The position numbers and the translations under genes are program-made. A stretch of DNA of 64,000 nt from Thermus tengchongensis (GTDB taxonomy: Bacteria > Deinococcota > Deinococci > Deinococcales > Thermaceae), in contig NZ_JAKEDU010000003.1 in NCBI RefSeq assembly GCF_021462405.1, positions 124,001-188,000 on the forward strand, given 5' to 3'. The notes beneath the pieces are model-generated. The model searched no databases. It was not told the origin of the DNA and worked only from the letters and a program-made list of their open reading frames with translations. Below, in pieces: positions 49,333 through 60,829 of this stretch; positions within the stretch are counted from its first letter, which is position 1; each line of letters opens with the position of its first letter.

Positions 49333-51389
49333 CCGAAGAGGACCCGCACCGCCCCGTGTTGGTCGGTGCGGTAGACCCTTATTCCGCGGCGGGCCAGGCG
49401 CTCCAAGACCTCGGGGTGGGGGTGGCCGTGGGGGTTCCTTCCCACGCCTATCAGGGCCACCTGGGACCGGATGCGTTCCAGGAGGTCCTCGTCCGTGCCC
49501 GTGCGGGAGCCGTGGTGGCTTACCTTGAGGACGTCCACCCCCTCCACCGCTAGGCGGCGCTCCACCCTTTGCGGCACGTCCGCCAGGAGGAGGGCCCTGG
49601 CCCGGCCGAAGTCCAGGAGGAGGACGAGTCCGTCCTCGTCGGCGTCCCCGCTTAGATGGGGGGGCCAGAGCACCTCCAGGTTTCCCCGCCCCACCTGAAG
49701 GCGGGTTCCTGCGCCCGGGAAGAGGAGGGGCACGCCCCGGGCCTCCAGGGTCCGCACCAGGGGATGGTCCCGGGGGAAGGCGGGGGAGAGGAGGGCGAGG
49801 CCGATGGGAACCTCCTCGGCCACCTTGAGGAGGCCCCCATAGTGGTCGGCGTCGGGGTGGGTGGCCACCAGGACCTCGAGGGCCACCACCCCTAGGGCCC
49901 GCAGGGCCCGCACCACCTTCTCCCCCTGCTCGGGCCGGCCCCCGTCCACCAGCACCGCGGCCCCGCCCAGCCGGGCCAGGAGGGCATCCCCCTGGCCCAC
50001 GTCCAGGGCAAAGAGGTCCAAGGGCTTGGGCCAGGCGGCGAGGAGGCTGGCCAGAAGGGGAAGACTGGAGAGGAGAAAGGCTTTTCGCCAGGGGAGATGC
50101 CGGTGCAGGGCCAGGGCCAAGGGGAAAAGCCCAAGGTAGTAGAGGGCGAAACCCACGGGGGAGATTTCCCCCCAGCTTAGGAGTGGGCCGTGGCTTGCGG
50201 CCTGGGCCAGGAGAAGGAGGGCCCGGGCCAGGGGCTCCAGAAGGGGTGCCAGAAGACCCCCAAGGAAGAGCTTGAGGAATCCCAGGGGTACCAGGAGAGA
50301 GACCAGGGGGAGGGCTAGGAGGTTGCTGAGGGGAGAGAGGAGGGGTAGGAAGCCGAAGCGGTGAAGGAGAAGGGGAACCAGGGGAACCTGGGCAGCCAGG
50401 CTGGTGAGAAGGGCTCCGGCCAAGTACCCCCGTGCTCCCTGGGGTTGAGGCAGGGCGGGAAGGAGGAGGGTGATCCCCGCAACCGCCAGGTGGGAGAGCT
50501 GGAAGGATAGGCTTAGCAGGCTTTCGGGCCACCACAGGAGCTGGAGAAAGAGGGCGAGGCCCAGGGCCTGGAGTACCCCGGCGGCTCCAAGGCCGAGGAA
50601 GAGGCCCAGGAGGGATAACCCAGCCATGAGGCTGGCCCGCACCAAGGAGGGGCTTGGCCCTGCCAGCCAGAGGTAAAAGGGTAGAGCGAGGAGGGCCAGG
50701 AGGTAGCGCCATCGGCCCAAAGGGGTGAGAAGGAAAACCAGGCTCGCCACCAGAAAGCCCACGTGGAGGCCGGAGAGGGCCAGCAGATGGGCGAGCCCTG
50801 CCTTTTGAAACTGGGCGTAGGTGTCCTCGAGTCCCCTCTTGTCCCCCAGGACCAGCCCCTCCAGGACCTCGAGGGCAGGGGTCGAGAGTCCCTGCGCCAG
50901 GCGGGCACGGAAGGGAGCCCGAGGGTCGGGAAGCGGAGCCAAGGGTTCCGCCCGTTCCACGTGAAACACGCCCTTTATCCCCCGGGAGAGGAGCCAGGTG
51001 CGCTGGTCAAAACCCCCGGGGTTGCGCTTGCCCTGGGGTGGAGCCAAGTACCCCCGTAGCCGGTAACGGCCATCCTCCAGGCCCGGGTAGTGCTGCACCC
51101 AAAGCCTGTGCCCCTGCCAAAGGATGGTGTCTTGGTGAAGGGTGAAGACACCCTCGAGGCGGGTGCCGTAAGGAGGTTCTGGTACGGGGAAGAGGCAGCC
51201 CCGGAGGAGGACAACAACGAGCCCAAGGGCGAAGGGAAGCCGTAGGAGGGGGAGGAGGAAGGGCACCAGGAGAAGGAGCCAGGGATGGAAAAGCCCCCAG
51301 GCTCCCAGGAGCCCGCCCAGACCCAGGCCCACCCCTGGACCCCAGGTGGAGGGGAGAGGCTTGGGGAAGACTGTCCTAGGGTCGGACAT
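49320..51389 (-). CDS. comEC: DNA uptake channel protein ComEC
   Basis: 689-residue inner-membrane protein of natural transformation. An N-terminal soluble/OB domain, the competence domain with about ten helices ([19 protein letters not shown] signature) and a C-terminal MBL-type domain ([39 protein letters not shown]). It moves one DNA strand into the cytoplasm. Starts 13 nt inside the comEA 3' end. It contains a parS-like site at 50953. Confidence 0.94.
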   Translation of the reverse strand: MSDPRTVFPKPLPSTWGPGVGLGLGGLLGAWGLFHPWLLLLVPFLLPLLRLPFALGLVVVLLRGCLFPVPEPPYGTRLEGVFTLHQDTILWQGHRLWVQHYPGLEDGRYRLRGYLAPPQGKRNPGGFDQRTWLLSRGIKGVFHVERAEPLAPLPDPRAPFRARLAQGLSTPALEVLEGLVLGDKRGLEDTYAQFQKAGLAHLLALSGLHVGFLVASLVFLLTPLGRWRYLLALLALPFYLWLAGPSPSLVRASLMAGLSLLGLFLGLGAAGVLQALGLALFLQLLWWPESLLSLSFQLSHLAVAGITLLLPALPQPQGARGYLAGALLTSLAAQVPLVPLLLHRFGFLPLLSPLSNLLALPLVSLLVPLGFLKLFLGGLLAPLLEPLARALLLLAQAASHGPLLSWGEISPVGFALYYLGLFPLALALHRHLPWRKAFLLSSLPLLASLLAAWPKPLDLFALDVGQGDALLARLGGAAVLVDGGRPEQGEKVVRALRALGVVALEVLVATHPDADHYGGLLKVAEEVPIGLALLSPAFPRDHPLVRTLEARGVPLLFPGAGTRLQVGRGNLEVLWPPHLSGDADEDGLVLLLDFGRARALLLADVPQRVERRLAVEGVDVLKVSHHGSRTGTDEDLLERIRSQVALIGVGRNPHGHPHPEVLERLARRGIRVYRTDQHGAVRVLFGYAW
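50953..50968. promoter_or_regulatory. parS-like site 2 (inside comEC)
   Basis: CGTTCCACGTGAAACA keeps the CACGTGAAACA core of parS and differs from TGTTNCACGTGAAACA only at the first base. It is 3.9 kb from site 1. Confidence 0.65.
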
Positions 51390-51693
51390 AGGGCCTAAGG
51401 CGTTCCAGGGTGGCGGGGCCGATGCCCTTGACCCTCAGGAGGTCCTCCACCCGGGCGTAGGGCCTTCCCTCCACGATCCTCTGGGCCAGCACAGGCCCAA
51501 TCCCAGGGAGGGTCATGAGCTCCTCGAGGCTGGCTTGGTTCAAGCTGATGGGCTCAGGGGTTGGGGGGTGAAAGCTGGCCTCCGCCAGGGTTTCCACCCG
51601 CACCGGCTGGGGTTTCGGCACCAGCTTGGGCCAGAGGCTGGAAAGACCCAGGAGGGCTACCGCGAGGAGGTAGAGGAGGTAGAAGAGGACCAC
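51376..51693 (-). CDS. comEA: competence protein ComEA
   Basis: 105 residues if started at GTG 51693: one N-terminal membrane helix (VLFYLLYLLAVALLGLSSLW), a short linker, then a tandem helix-hairpin-helix DNA-binding domain ([39 protein letters not shown]). It binds incoming DNA and hands it to ComEC, which follows. Its start overlaps the upstream gene by 37 nt, so the start codon is not certain; the longer open frame upstream is antisense to nothing but lies over the other gene. Confidence 0.85.
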   Translation of the reverse strand: MVLFYLLYLLAVALLGLSSLWPKLVPKPQPVRVETLAEASFHPPTPEPISLNQASLEELMTLPGIGPVLAQRIVEGRPYARVEDLLRVKGIGPATLERLRPYVRP

Positions 51694-52316
51694 TCCGTCA
51701 AGGCCAGACCCAGCCCGCCCAGGAGGACGCCGGCCAGCACCCAGGGATCCGCTCCCGGGTTCAGGACCACGAAGGCCACGGTGTAGGCCAGGGTGAGGAG
51801 GGAGAGCACCTTTAAGGGGAGGGCCAAAGGGTTTCTCCCTCCCTGGGCCTTGGGCGTGGGGGCTTGGGGAGGGGACTCCGGCTCCGGGGCCAGCTCCACC
51901 GAGTCCCGCTTGGGAGGGGGTTCCTCCTCCCACACCGGAGCCTTCGGGGGCTCGGGAGGAGGGGGTGGGGGAGGGGCTTCCTGGGTCAGGGGAGCCTTGG
52001 GGGCGGGGGCAGGAGTTGAGGTGGCCTTGCGGGCCCGGGCCACGTGGGGTTTCAACCCTTCCAGAAAGGCCTTGAGCTCCTCCAGGGGAAAGGCCTTCAG
52101 GGGAAGGACCAGGGCATCCTCCTCCCCTTGCACCAGGAGGGTGCCAGCCTCTCCCTTACCTACCCGGCGGATCCTGGCCAGCTCCAGGCGCTTTACCCCG
52201 GCGTCGTCCACGAAGACCAGGTGGGCCTCGGTGACGGCCAGAAAGCCACCCGGCCCTTCCAGCTTGACCAGGGCTTCCTCGCCTAGGCGAGAAAAGGCCG
52301 CTTCATACTTGCCCAT
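51657..52316 (-). CDS. PH-like domain membrane protein
   Basis: 219 residues: an N-terminal PH/SHOCT-like beta domain (EAAFSRLGEEALVKLEG, GFLAVTEAHLVFVDD, RLELARIRRVGKGEAG), a Pro/Glu-rich linker (about 95-165) and two C-terminal membrane helices. Function unknown. TACAAT 6 nt before ATG makes it leaderless; its -10 overlaps that of the divergent phosphodiesterase gene. comEA and comEC follow, so it may be the lead gene of the com operon. Confidence 0.75.
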   Translation of the reverse strand: MGKYEAAFSRLGEEALVKLEGPGGFLAVTEAHLVFVDDAGVKRLELARIRRVGKGEAGTLLVQGEEDALVLPLKAFPLEELKAFLEGLKPHVARARKATSTPAPAPKAPLTQEAPPPPPPPEPPKAPVWEEEPPPKRDSVELAPEPESPPQAPTPKAQGGRNPLALPLKVLSLLTLAYTVAFVVLNPGADPWVLAGVLLGGLGLALTEWSSSTSSTSSR

Positions 52317-52322
52317 GGCCCC

Positions 52323-52332
52323 ATTGTATACT
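52323..52332. promoter_or_regulatory. overlapping divergent -10 boxes
   Basis: ATTGTATACT holds plus-strand TATACT (52327-52332), 7 nt before GTG 52340, and minus-strand TACAAT (52328-52323), 6 nt before ATG 52316. Both genes would be leaderless, and the two polymerases cannot bind at once. Confidence 0.65.
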
Positions 52333-52339
52333 TCCCCTC

Positions 52340-52990
52340 GTGCCCTTGCGCTTGGGACACCGCGGCGCCCCTCGCCTGGCGGAAGGCGAGGCCCAGGCCT
52401 ATGTGGAAAATACCCTGGAGGCATTCCGCCAAGCCTTGGAGGCTGGGCTGGATGGATTCGAGCTGGACGTGCACCTAACCCGGGACGGGGTCTTGGTGGT
52501 GCACCACGACTTCACCCTGGGAGGAATCCCCTTAAGTGGGCTTAGCTCTCGGGAGCTTCCGGCGTATGTGCCCACCCTCGAGGAGGTGCTGAGAACCTTT
52601 CCCGAAGCCTGGATTAACGTGGAGCTGAAAAGCCTTCCCCCGGAAACCGACGGCCGGGAGCAGGCCTTGGCCAGGCTCCTGGACCGTTACCCCTCGGACA
52701 GGATCTGGGTGAGCTCCTTTGATCCCTTGGCCCTGGTGCGCCTTAAACGGCTTGGGGTGGGACCTCTGGGCCTTCTCTATGAACACGAGGAGGCGGAGGC
52801 CCTGGCCCCCTGCCTGGGGGTGGAATGGGTGCATCCCGAAGCCTCTTTGCTCAGCGAGGCCAAGGTGAGGGAGCTAAGGACCCGCTACCGGGTACTGGCC
52901 TGGACGGTGAACCGCCGCCAGCAAGCCCAGGAGCTGGCCGCCTGGGGGGTGGATGCCCTGGTCACCGATTTCCCGGGGGTCCTCGTATAA
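52340..52990 (+). CDS. glycerophosphodiester phosphodiesterase
   Basis: 216-residue GDPD-family enzyme, cytoplasmic (no signal peptide). Motifs: LGHRGAP, ENTLEAFRQALEAGLDGFELDVHLTRDG, VVHHDFTL, ELK in NVELKSLP and a late VTDFPG. It cleaves glycerophosphodiesters to glycerol 3-phosphate and an alcohol. GTG start, leaderless. Its TAA stop is embedded in the TATAAT of the ppa promoter. Confidence 0.92.
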   Translation: MPLRLGHRGAPRLAEGEAQAYVENTLEAFRQALEAGLDGFELDVHLTRDGVLVVHHDFTLGGIPLSGLSSRELPAYVPTLEEVLRTFPEAWINVELKSLPPETDGREQALARLLDRYPSDRIWVSSFDPLALVRLKRLGVGPLGLLYEHEEAEALAPCLGVEWVHPEASLLSEAKVRELRTRYRVLAWTVNRRQQAQELAAWGVDALVTDFPGVLV

Positions 52991-53000
52991 TGGGGGGGCT

Positions 53001-53531
53001 ATGGCGAACCTGAAGAGCCTTCCCGCGGGTAAGGGTGCCCCCGAGGTGGTGAACATGGTCATCGAGGTGCCCAAGGGTTCCGGAAACAAGTACGAGTACG
53101 ATCCGGATCTTGGGGTTATCAAGCTGGACCGGGTCCTTCCCGGAGCCCAGTTCTATCCCGGGGACTACGGGTTCATTCCCTCCACCCTGGCCGAGGATGG
53201 GGATCCCCTGGACGGCCTGGTTCTCTCCACCTACCCCCTCTTGCCCGGGGTGGTGGTGGAGGTGCGGGTGGTGGGCCTTCTGCTCATGGAGGACGAGAAG
53301 GGCGGGGACGCCAAGGTCATCGGGGTGGTGGCGGAGGACCAGCGCCTGGACCACATCCGGGATATCACCGATGTGCCCGAGGGGGTTAAGCAGGAGATCC
53401 AGCACTTCTTTGAAACCTACAAAGCCCTCGAGGCCAAGAAGGGCAAGTGGGTGAAGGTCACGGGCTGGCGGGACCGGCAGGCGGCCCTGGAGGAGGTGAG
53501 GGCCTGCATCGCCCGCTACGGAGCCCACTGA
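53001..53531 (+). CDS. ppa: inorganic pyrophosphatase
   Basis: 176-residue family I soluble pyrophosphatase. VIEVPKGSGNKYEYD, QFYPGDYGFIPSTLAEDGDP (metal Asp cluster) and the GDAKVIGVVAEDQRLD loop are conserved. TATAAT (52986-52991) overlaps the upstream stop and GGGGGG lies before ATG. A canonical terminator follows. Confidence 0.97.
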   Translation: MANLKSLPAGKGAPEVVNMVIEVPKGSGNKYEYDPDLGVIKLDRVLPGAQFYPGDYGFIPSTLAEDGDPLDGLVLSTYPLLPGVVVEVRVVGLLLMEDEKGGDAKVIGVVAEDQRLDHIRDITDVPEGVKQEIQHFFETYKALEAKKGKWVKVTGWRDRQAALEEVRACIARYGAH

Positions 53532-53554
53532 GGCCAGTTCTCTGGGAAAGGGCG

Positions 53555-53583
53555 GGGCCTGGCCGAGGGGCCAGGCCCTTTTT
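53555..53583 (+). terminator. terminator of ppa
   Basis: Perfect 10-bp stem GGGCCTGGCC / GGCCAGGCCC with GAGG loop followed by TTTTT. Confidence 0.9.
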
Positions 53584-53614
53584 AAGCGGCTTACAATGGG
53601 GTTGGAGGGGATTT

Positions 53615-54112
53615 ATGGTCTGCCCGGCGTGCGGGGAAACCCTGGAGCTGGAGGGGTACAAGGCGGGGGACCTCGTGGACTGCGAGGCCTGTGGGGCGGT
53701 CCTGCGCCTGCTTTCCGACGGCACCCTGGAGCTGGTGGAGGCCCCCCCCGAGGAGGAAGGGGAGGCCCTTTGGGGGCTTACCGCCTATGGGGAAGGGGAG
53801 GAGGCGGTTCTGGTCTTTTCCGACGGCACCTTGGAGGAGGAGGTGCGGACCCTCAAGGCCGACCTCCTGGAAGCCCTTCGCCGCTTGGAGGAGGGGGTGG
53901 GGGAGGAACCCCCCAAGGAGGCCGAGGACGAACCCAACCTGGAGCCCGACTACCTGACGGCCCATGTGGAAACCGACCAGGGCCCCATGGCCCTGCGCCG
54001 CATCCTTTTCCCGGGAAGCCCGGACCTTTTGGAGTTCACCCTGCCCTCGGGCTCGGTGTACCAGTTCACCTTCCGCGAGGTCCAGGAGCTTCTCAAGCCC
54101 ATCCTCCTCTAA
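53615..54112 (+). CDS. zinc-ribbon protein of unknown function
   Basis: 165 residues. Residues 1-27 form a small zinc ribbon with two CxxC pairs (CPACG, CEACG), similar in layout to LysW-type or TFIIS-like ribbons; residues 35-105 are acidic with repeated DGTLE phrases; the rest is beta-rich and ends YQFTFREVQELLKP. The function is not recognised. TACAAT (53592-53597) and GGAGGGG precede ATG. It sits 1 nt before rsmI, so it is co-transcribed with it and pfkA. Confidence 0.75.
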   Translation: MVCPACGETLELEGYKAGDLVDCEACGAVLRLLSDGTLELVEAPPEEEGEALWGLTAYGEGEEAVLVFSDGTLEEEVRTLKADLLEALRRLEEGVGEEPPKEAEDEPNLEPDYLTAHVETDQGPMALRRILFPGSPDLLEFTLPSGSVYQFTFREVQELLKPILL

Positions 54113-54113
54113 G

Positions 54114-54923
54114 GTGCGCCTGGTCCTGGTCCCCACCCCCATCGGCAACCTGGAGGACATCACCCTAAGGGCCCTAAGAGTTCTAAGGGAGGTGGAGGTG
54201 GTGGCCTGTGAGGACACCCGGCGTACCGGGCTTCTCCTCCGCCACTACGGCATCCCTACCCCCACCCTGCGCCTGGACCAGCACACGATGGGAAAGGCCA
54301 GGGAGCTCCTTTCCCCTTACGCTTACGTGGCCTACGCCACGGACGCCGGTACCCCGGGCATCTCCGATCCCGGGGCGGAGCTGGTGCGGCTGGCGTTAGA
54401 ATGGGGCTGGCGGGTGGAAGCGCTTCCGGGTCCCACCGCCCTCATCCCTGCCCTGGTGGCCTCGGGCCTGCCCACCCACCGCTTCACCTTTGAGGGGTTT
54501 CTACCTAAGGGGGGCAAGGAGCGCAAGGAACGGCTTTGGGCTCTGGCCCGGGAAGGGAGGACCGCGGTGCTGTACGAAAGCCCCCATCGCCTGCAAAAAA
54601 CCCTGGAGGACCTCATGGGGGTCTACGGCCCTGGGCATCCCGTGGCCGTGGCCCGAGAGATCAGCAAGGTGCACGAGGAGATTTTCCGGGGAACCCTGGA
54701 GGAGGCCTGGAGGCACTTTCAAAACCCCAGGGGCGAGGTCGTTTTGGTGCTGGGACCCAAAGAGGCGCCGCCTGTGGAGGCCAACCAGCTCTTGGAGGAG
54801 CTAAAAGCCCAGGGCCTTAAGGGTAAGGCGCTTTTCTGGGCCCTTTTGCAAAGAGGGGTTCCCAGGAACGAGGCTTACCGCTTGGCCCTTTCAGGGGAGC
54901 AGGAACCAGGGGAGGAGGAATGA
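54114..54923 (+). CDS. rsmI: 16S rRNA C1402 2'-O-methyltransferase
   Basis: 269-residue tetrapyrrole-methylase-fold enzyme. Motifs: LVPTPIGNLEDITLRAL, ACEDTRRTGLLLRHYGI, YATDAGTPGISDPG, ALPGPTALIPALVASG, FEGFLPKGGKERKE and YESPHRLQKTLED. GTG 54114 is 1 nt after the upstream stop. It methylates the ribose of C1402 in the decoding centre. Overlaps pfkA by ATGA. Confidence 0.94.
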   Translation: MRLVLVPTPIGNLEDITLRALRVLREVEVVACEDTRRTGLLLRHYGIPTPTLRLDQHTMGKARELLSPYAYVAYATDAGTPGISDPGAELVRLALEWGWRVEALPGPTALIPALVASGLPTHRFTFEGFLPKGGKERKERLWALAREGRTAVLYESPHRLQKTLEDLMGVYGPGHPVAVAREISKVHEEIFRGTLEEAWRHFQNPRGEVVLVLGPKEAPPVEANQLLEELKAQGLKGKALFWALLQRGVPRNEAYRLALSGEQEPGEEE

Positions 54924-55888
54924 AACGCATAGGGGTCTTTACTTCCGGTGGCGATGCTCCTGGGATGAACGCAGCCATCAGGGCGGTGGTGCGCCAGGCC
55001 TATGCCTTGGGCCTCGAGGTGATCGGCATCCGCCGGGGCTATGCGGGCATGATCCTGGGGGAGATGGTGCCCTTGGGGGTGCGGGATGTGGCCAACATCC
55101 TTCAGCGGGGAGGAACCATCCTCCTCACCGCAAGAAGCCAGGAGTTCCTCACGGAAGAGGGCCGGGCCAAGGCGGCGGAGAAGCTCAAAGAGGCGGGCAT
55201 CGAGGGCCTGGTGGCCATCGGAGGGGATGGAACCTTTCGCGGGGCCATGCGCCTTTTGGAGGAGCATAAAGTCCCCGTGGTGGGGGTGCCTGGCACCATC
55301 GACAACGACCTTTACGGCACCGATTACACCATTGGCTTTGACACTGCGGTGAACACGGCCCTCGAGGCCATAGACCGCATCCGCGACACCGCCGCCAGCC
55401 ACGAGCGGGTCTTCTTCATCGAGGTCATGGGGCGGGATTCCGGGTTCATCGCCCTGGATGTGGGGCTGGCCGGGGGGGCTGAGGTGATCGCCGTGCCCGA
55501 GGAGCCCGTGGACCCCAGGGCCATCGCCGAGGGGCTTTTGGAATCCCTGCGCCGGGGCAAGTCCAGCTCCATCGTGGTGGTGGCGGAGGGGGCCTACCCC
55601 GGGGGAGCAGCGGGGCTTCTTGCCGCCATACGGGAGCACGTGCCGGTGGAGGCCCGGGTCACGGTCCTGGGCCATATCCAGCGGGGGGGAAGCCCCACGG
55701 CCAAGGACCGCATCCTGGCAAGCCGCTTGGGGGCAGCGGCGGTGCAGGCCCTGGCCGGGGGGACCAGCGGGGTCATGGTGGGGGAGGTGGAGGGGGAGGT
55801 GGAGCTCACCCCTCTCAAGGAGGCGGTGGAGCGCAAGAAGGACATCAACCGCGCCCTTCTAGCCCTATCGCGGGTTCTTGCCCTCTAG
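54920..55888 (+). CDS. pfkA: 6-phosphofructokinase
   Basis: 322-residue ATP-dependent PFK, the committed step of glycolysis. TSGGDAPGMNAAIRAVV, GGDGTFRGA, GTIDNDLYGTDYTIGFDTA, GRDSGFIALDVGLAGGA and GHIQRGGSPTAKDR are all present. ATGA overlap with rsmI. Its TAG stop falls in the first unit of a 21-bp tandem repeat. Confidence 0.97.
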   Translation: MKRIGVFTSGGDAPGMNAAIRAVVRQAYALGLEVIGIRRGYAGMILGEMVPLGVRDVANILQRGGTILLTARSQEFLTEEGRAKAAEKLKEAGIEGLVAIGGDGTFRGAMRLLEEHKVPVVGVPGTIDNDLYGTDYTIGFDTAVNTALEAIDRIRDTAASHERVFFIEVMGRDSGFIALDVGLAGGAEVIAVPEEPVDPRAIAEGLLESLRRGKSSSIVVVAEGAYPGGAAGLLAAIREHVPVEARVTVLGHIQRGGSPTAKDRILASRLGAAAVQALAGGTSGVMVGEVEGEVELTPLKEAVERKKDINRALLALSRVLAL

Positions 55889-55926
55889 ATAGCCTTACGG
55901 CTGACCTAGATAGCCTTACGGCTGAC
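55885..55926. repeat. 21-bp tandem repeat over the pfkA and cvpA stops
   Basis: Two exact units of CTAGATAGCCTTACGGCTGA plus C (55885-55905, 55906-55926). Each unit holds an AGCC-TTAC-GGCT mini-hairpin. Unit 1 contains the pfkA stop, unit 2 the stop of the convergent gene. Confidence 0.9.
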
Positions 55927-56371
55927 CTAGGCCCAGGGCCCGCCTGAGCCAGGGGGAGGACCAGGCCAGACGGAAGGCCTCCCGGGTGAAGGGGCTTTGG
56001 CTCACCCCGTCGTAGACCGGAGTGGGAAGGTTTAGGGAGGGGTAGCGTAGGCTCCCGGCGGCGGTTTTTTCCCAGGGATAGCCGGTCCAGATGGCCAGGG
56101 CCACGAGGAGGCCTAAAAGGAACCCTCCCAGGGAGCCCAGAAGGACCTCGAGGCCCTGGGAAAGGGAGGGAAGGGGGAGGTTTTTGGCCAGAAGCCCCAG
56201 GAGAAGCCCCAGGCCCAGACCCCACCAGGGGCCGGCAAGCCCCACCTGGGCCAGCAGGAGGTAGAGCGCCACCCCAAGCCCGGCGAAGGCCCCTTGGAGG
56301 CCGCTCCGGTAGCCCCAGGCCAGGGCCACGGCCAGGCCTAGCAGGGCCAGGAGGTCCACCCAGGTGAGCAT
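55916..56371 (-). CDS. CvpA family membrane protein
   Basis: 151 residues with four hydrophobic segments (about 5-22, 25-45, 48-62, 78-95) and the N-terminal TWVDLLALLGLAVALAWGYRSG typical of CvpA (a family tied to colicin V export and cell-surface maintenance). A soluble C-terminal tail is basic and ends RRALGLGQP. Single gene, 16 nt downstream of pheT's stop in the same direction. Confidence 0.75.
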   Translation of the reverse strand: MLTWVDLLALLGLAVALAWGYRSGLQGAFAGLGVALYLLLAQVGLAGPWWGLGLGLLLGLLAKNLPLPSLSQGLEVLLGSLGGFLLGLLVALAIWTGYPWEKTAAGSLRYPSLNLPTPVYDGVSQSPFTREAFRLAWSSPWLRRALGLGQP

Positions 56372-56387
56372 GGTCTCAGTTTACCGC

Positions 56388-59797
<3,410 letters not shown>

Positions 59798-59907
59798 TTA
59801 GAGAATACCTTGCCCCGTCCCGGGCGTGGGGAGGGTGGGGCAAGGAGATGGGTGGCGCCTCCTTGCGTTCCGTCCCTGGACAGCTCGAGGAGCCCGTTTC
59901 CACCCGC

Positions 59908-60012
59908 TTAAGTACCCCGTCGTGGCTTGCGCCACGACGGGGCCCCAAAGAGGCCATGAGCAGGGCCCTTTGGCTTTGGCCAATGGGGCAACCTTTGCGT
60001 GTGGGTGCTTAG
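59908..60012 (+). repeat. palindromic MITE-like repeat, copy 3 (full, intergenic)
   Basis: About 105 nt from TTAAGTACCCCGTCGTGG to GTGGGTGCTTAG, with the perfect 12-bp-arm palindrome at 59915-59942, then GGCCCCAAAGAGGCCATGAG, CTTTGGCTTTGGCCAATGGG and GCAACCTTTGCGT. It occupies most of the gap between pheS and the GlcE-like gene. Confidence 0.85.
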
Positions 60013-60038
60013 TCCAAGCGAGGACCCAAATCCCCTAA

Positions 60039-60698
60039 CTAAAGCGCCTCGGCGAGCCTTCGAAAGGCCTCTGGAGGCTCTGGGGCCCTGCCCCCATCCG
60101 CCCAGGAGAAGCGAAGGTCCTTGAGAGGACCCTCGCCCACCCCCATCCCCTGGGGGAAGAGGGGGCGCAGGTCCATTGGCCCCGCCTCCTCCCCGCCGAA
60201 GGCCTCCCGGAAGCGGACCACCTCCTTTTCGTGGCCGAAGTGGTACGCATAAAGCCACCCCGCTCCCCCTTCCTCCAGGGCGAAGAGGAAGCGGGGGGCA
60301 GGGGAGAGGGCGGGGAACTCGCCGGAAAAAGGTCGCCTGAGGAAGGCGGATGCCCGGCCAGGCCGCAAGCGGAAGACCACCTCCAAAGCCTCGCCCAAAA
60401 GCCCAAAGCTCCCCACGAAGGGCCGCACCAGGTCGTAGCCCTGGACGTTCTTCACCACCACGCCCCCCGCCCGCACCACCCGGCCCTTGGGGGTCTTGAA
60501 GGTGAGGCCCAGGACCTCCGCGGGGAAGAAGAAGGCCTGGGCGAAGCCACCCCGCGCCACCAGCCCCCCTACCCCTCCTGGGAGCTCCACCGGGGGGAAG
60601 GGGGGGAAGAGCCCGGTGCCGGAAAGCCTTGCATAAACCTCCAAAAGGCCAGCCTCCGCGGGGGCCACCAGGTACTGGTCGGCGGCGTGAAGCTCCAC
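60039..60698 (-). CDS. short FAD-binding GlcE-like protein
   Basis: 219 residues related to the FAD-binding subunit GlcE of glycolate oxidase: [15 protein letters not shown] (flavin loop), [34 protein letters not shown] (in part) and a shortened substrate domain. Usual GlcE is about 350 residues; the first flavin-binding part appears to be missing. GTG 60698 lies 6 nt after TAGGAT, so a leaderless transcript is likely and the short form is probably genuine. No glcD or glcF in the window. Confidence 0.75.
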   Translation of the reverse strand: MELHAADQYLVAPAEAGLLEVYARLSGTGLFPPFPPVELPGGVGGLVARGGFAQAFFFPAEVLGLTFKTPKGRVVRAGGVVVKNVQGYDLVRPFVGSFGLLGEALEVVFRLRPGRASAFLRRPFSGEFPALSPAPRFLFALEEGGAGWLYAYHFGHEKEVVRFREAFGGEEAGPMDLRPLFPQGMGVGEGPLKDLRFSWADGGRAPEPPEAFRRLAEAL

Positions 60699-60783
60699 GG
60701 GGTTATCCTAACCCCCTCATACCCCTTGCTGTTGAAACCTTCCCTCCCTTCGCCTAGCGGGGGCCTTGGATACCCTTTCACCG

Positions 60784-60829
60784 GGGCCCCCACGCGGACT
60801 TTGTCCCCGTGGGGTGGTATCACCTCACG
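60784..60829 (-). repeat. stop-abutting hairpin repeat, copy B (MFS 3' end)
   Basis: CCCCACG-C-GGAC-TTT-GTCC-C-CGTGGGG hairpin (60788-60814) in flanks ACCGGGGCCCCCAC and GTGGGGTGGTATCACCTCAC. The right flank is identical to copy A at 17 of 20 positions; the stem interior differs. Confidence 0.6.

Noticed and set aside
48541-50712. 723-codon minus-strand frame over parB and comEC
   Set aside because: Low-complexity Pro/Gly/Arg translation; parB and comEC are certain in other frames.
59826-60038. 70-codon frame over repeat copy 3
   Set aside because: It is only the translated palindromic repeat, with no RBS or homologous protein.
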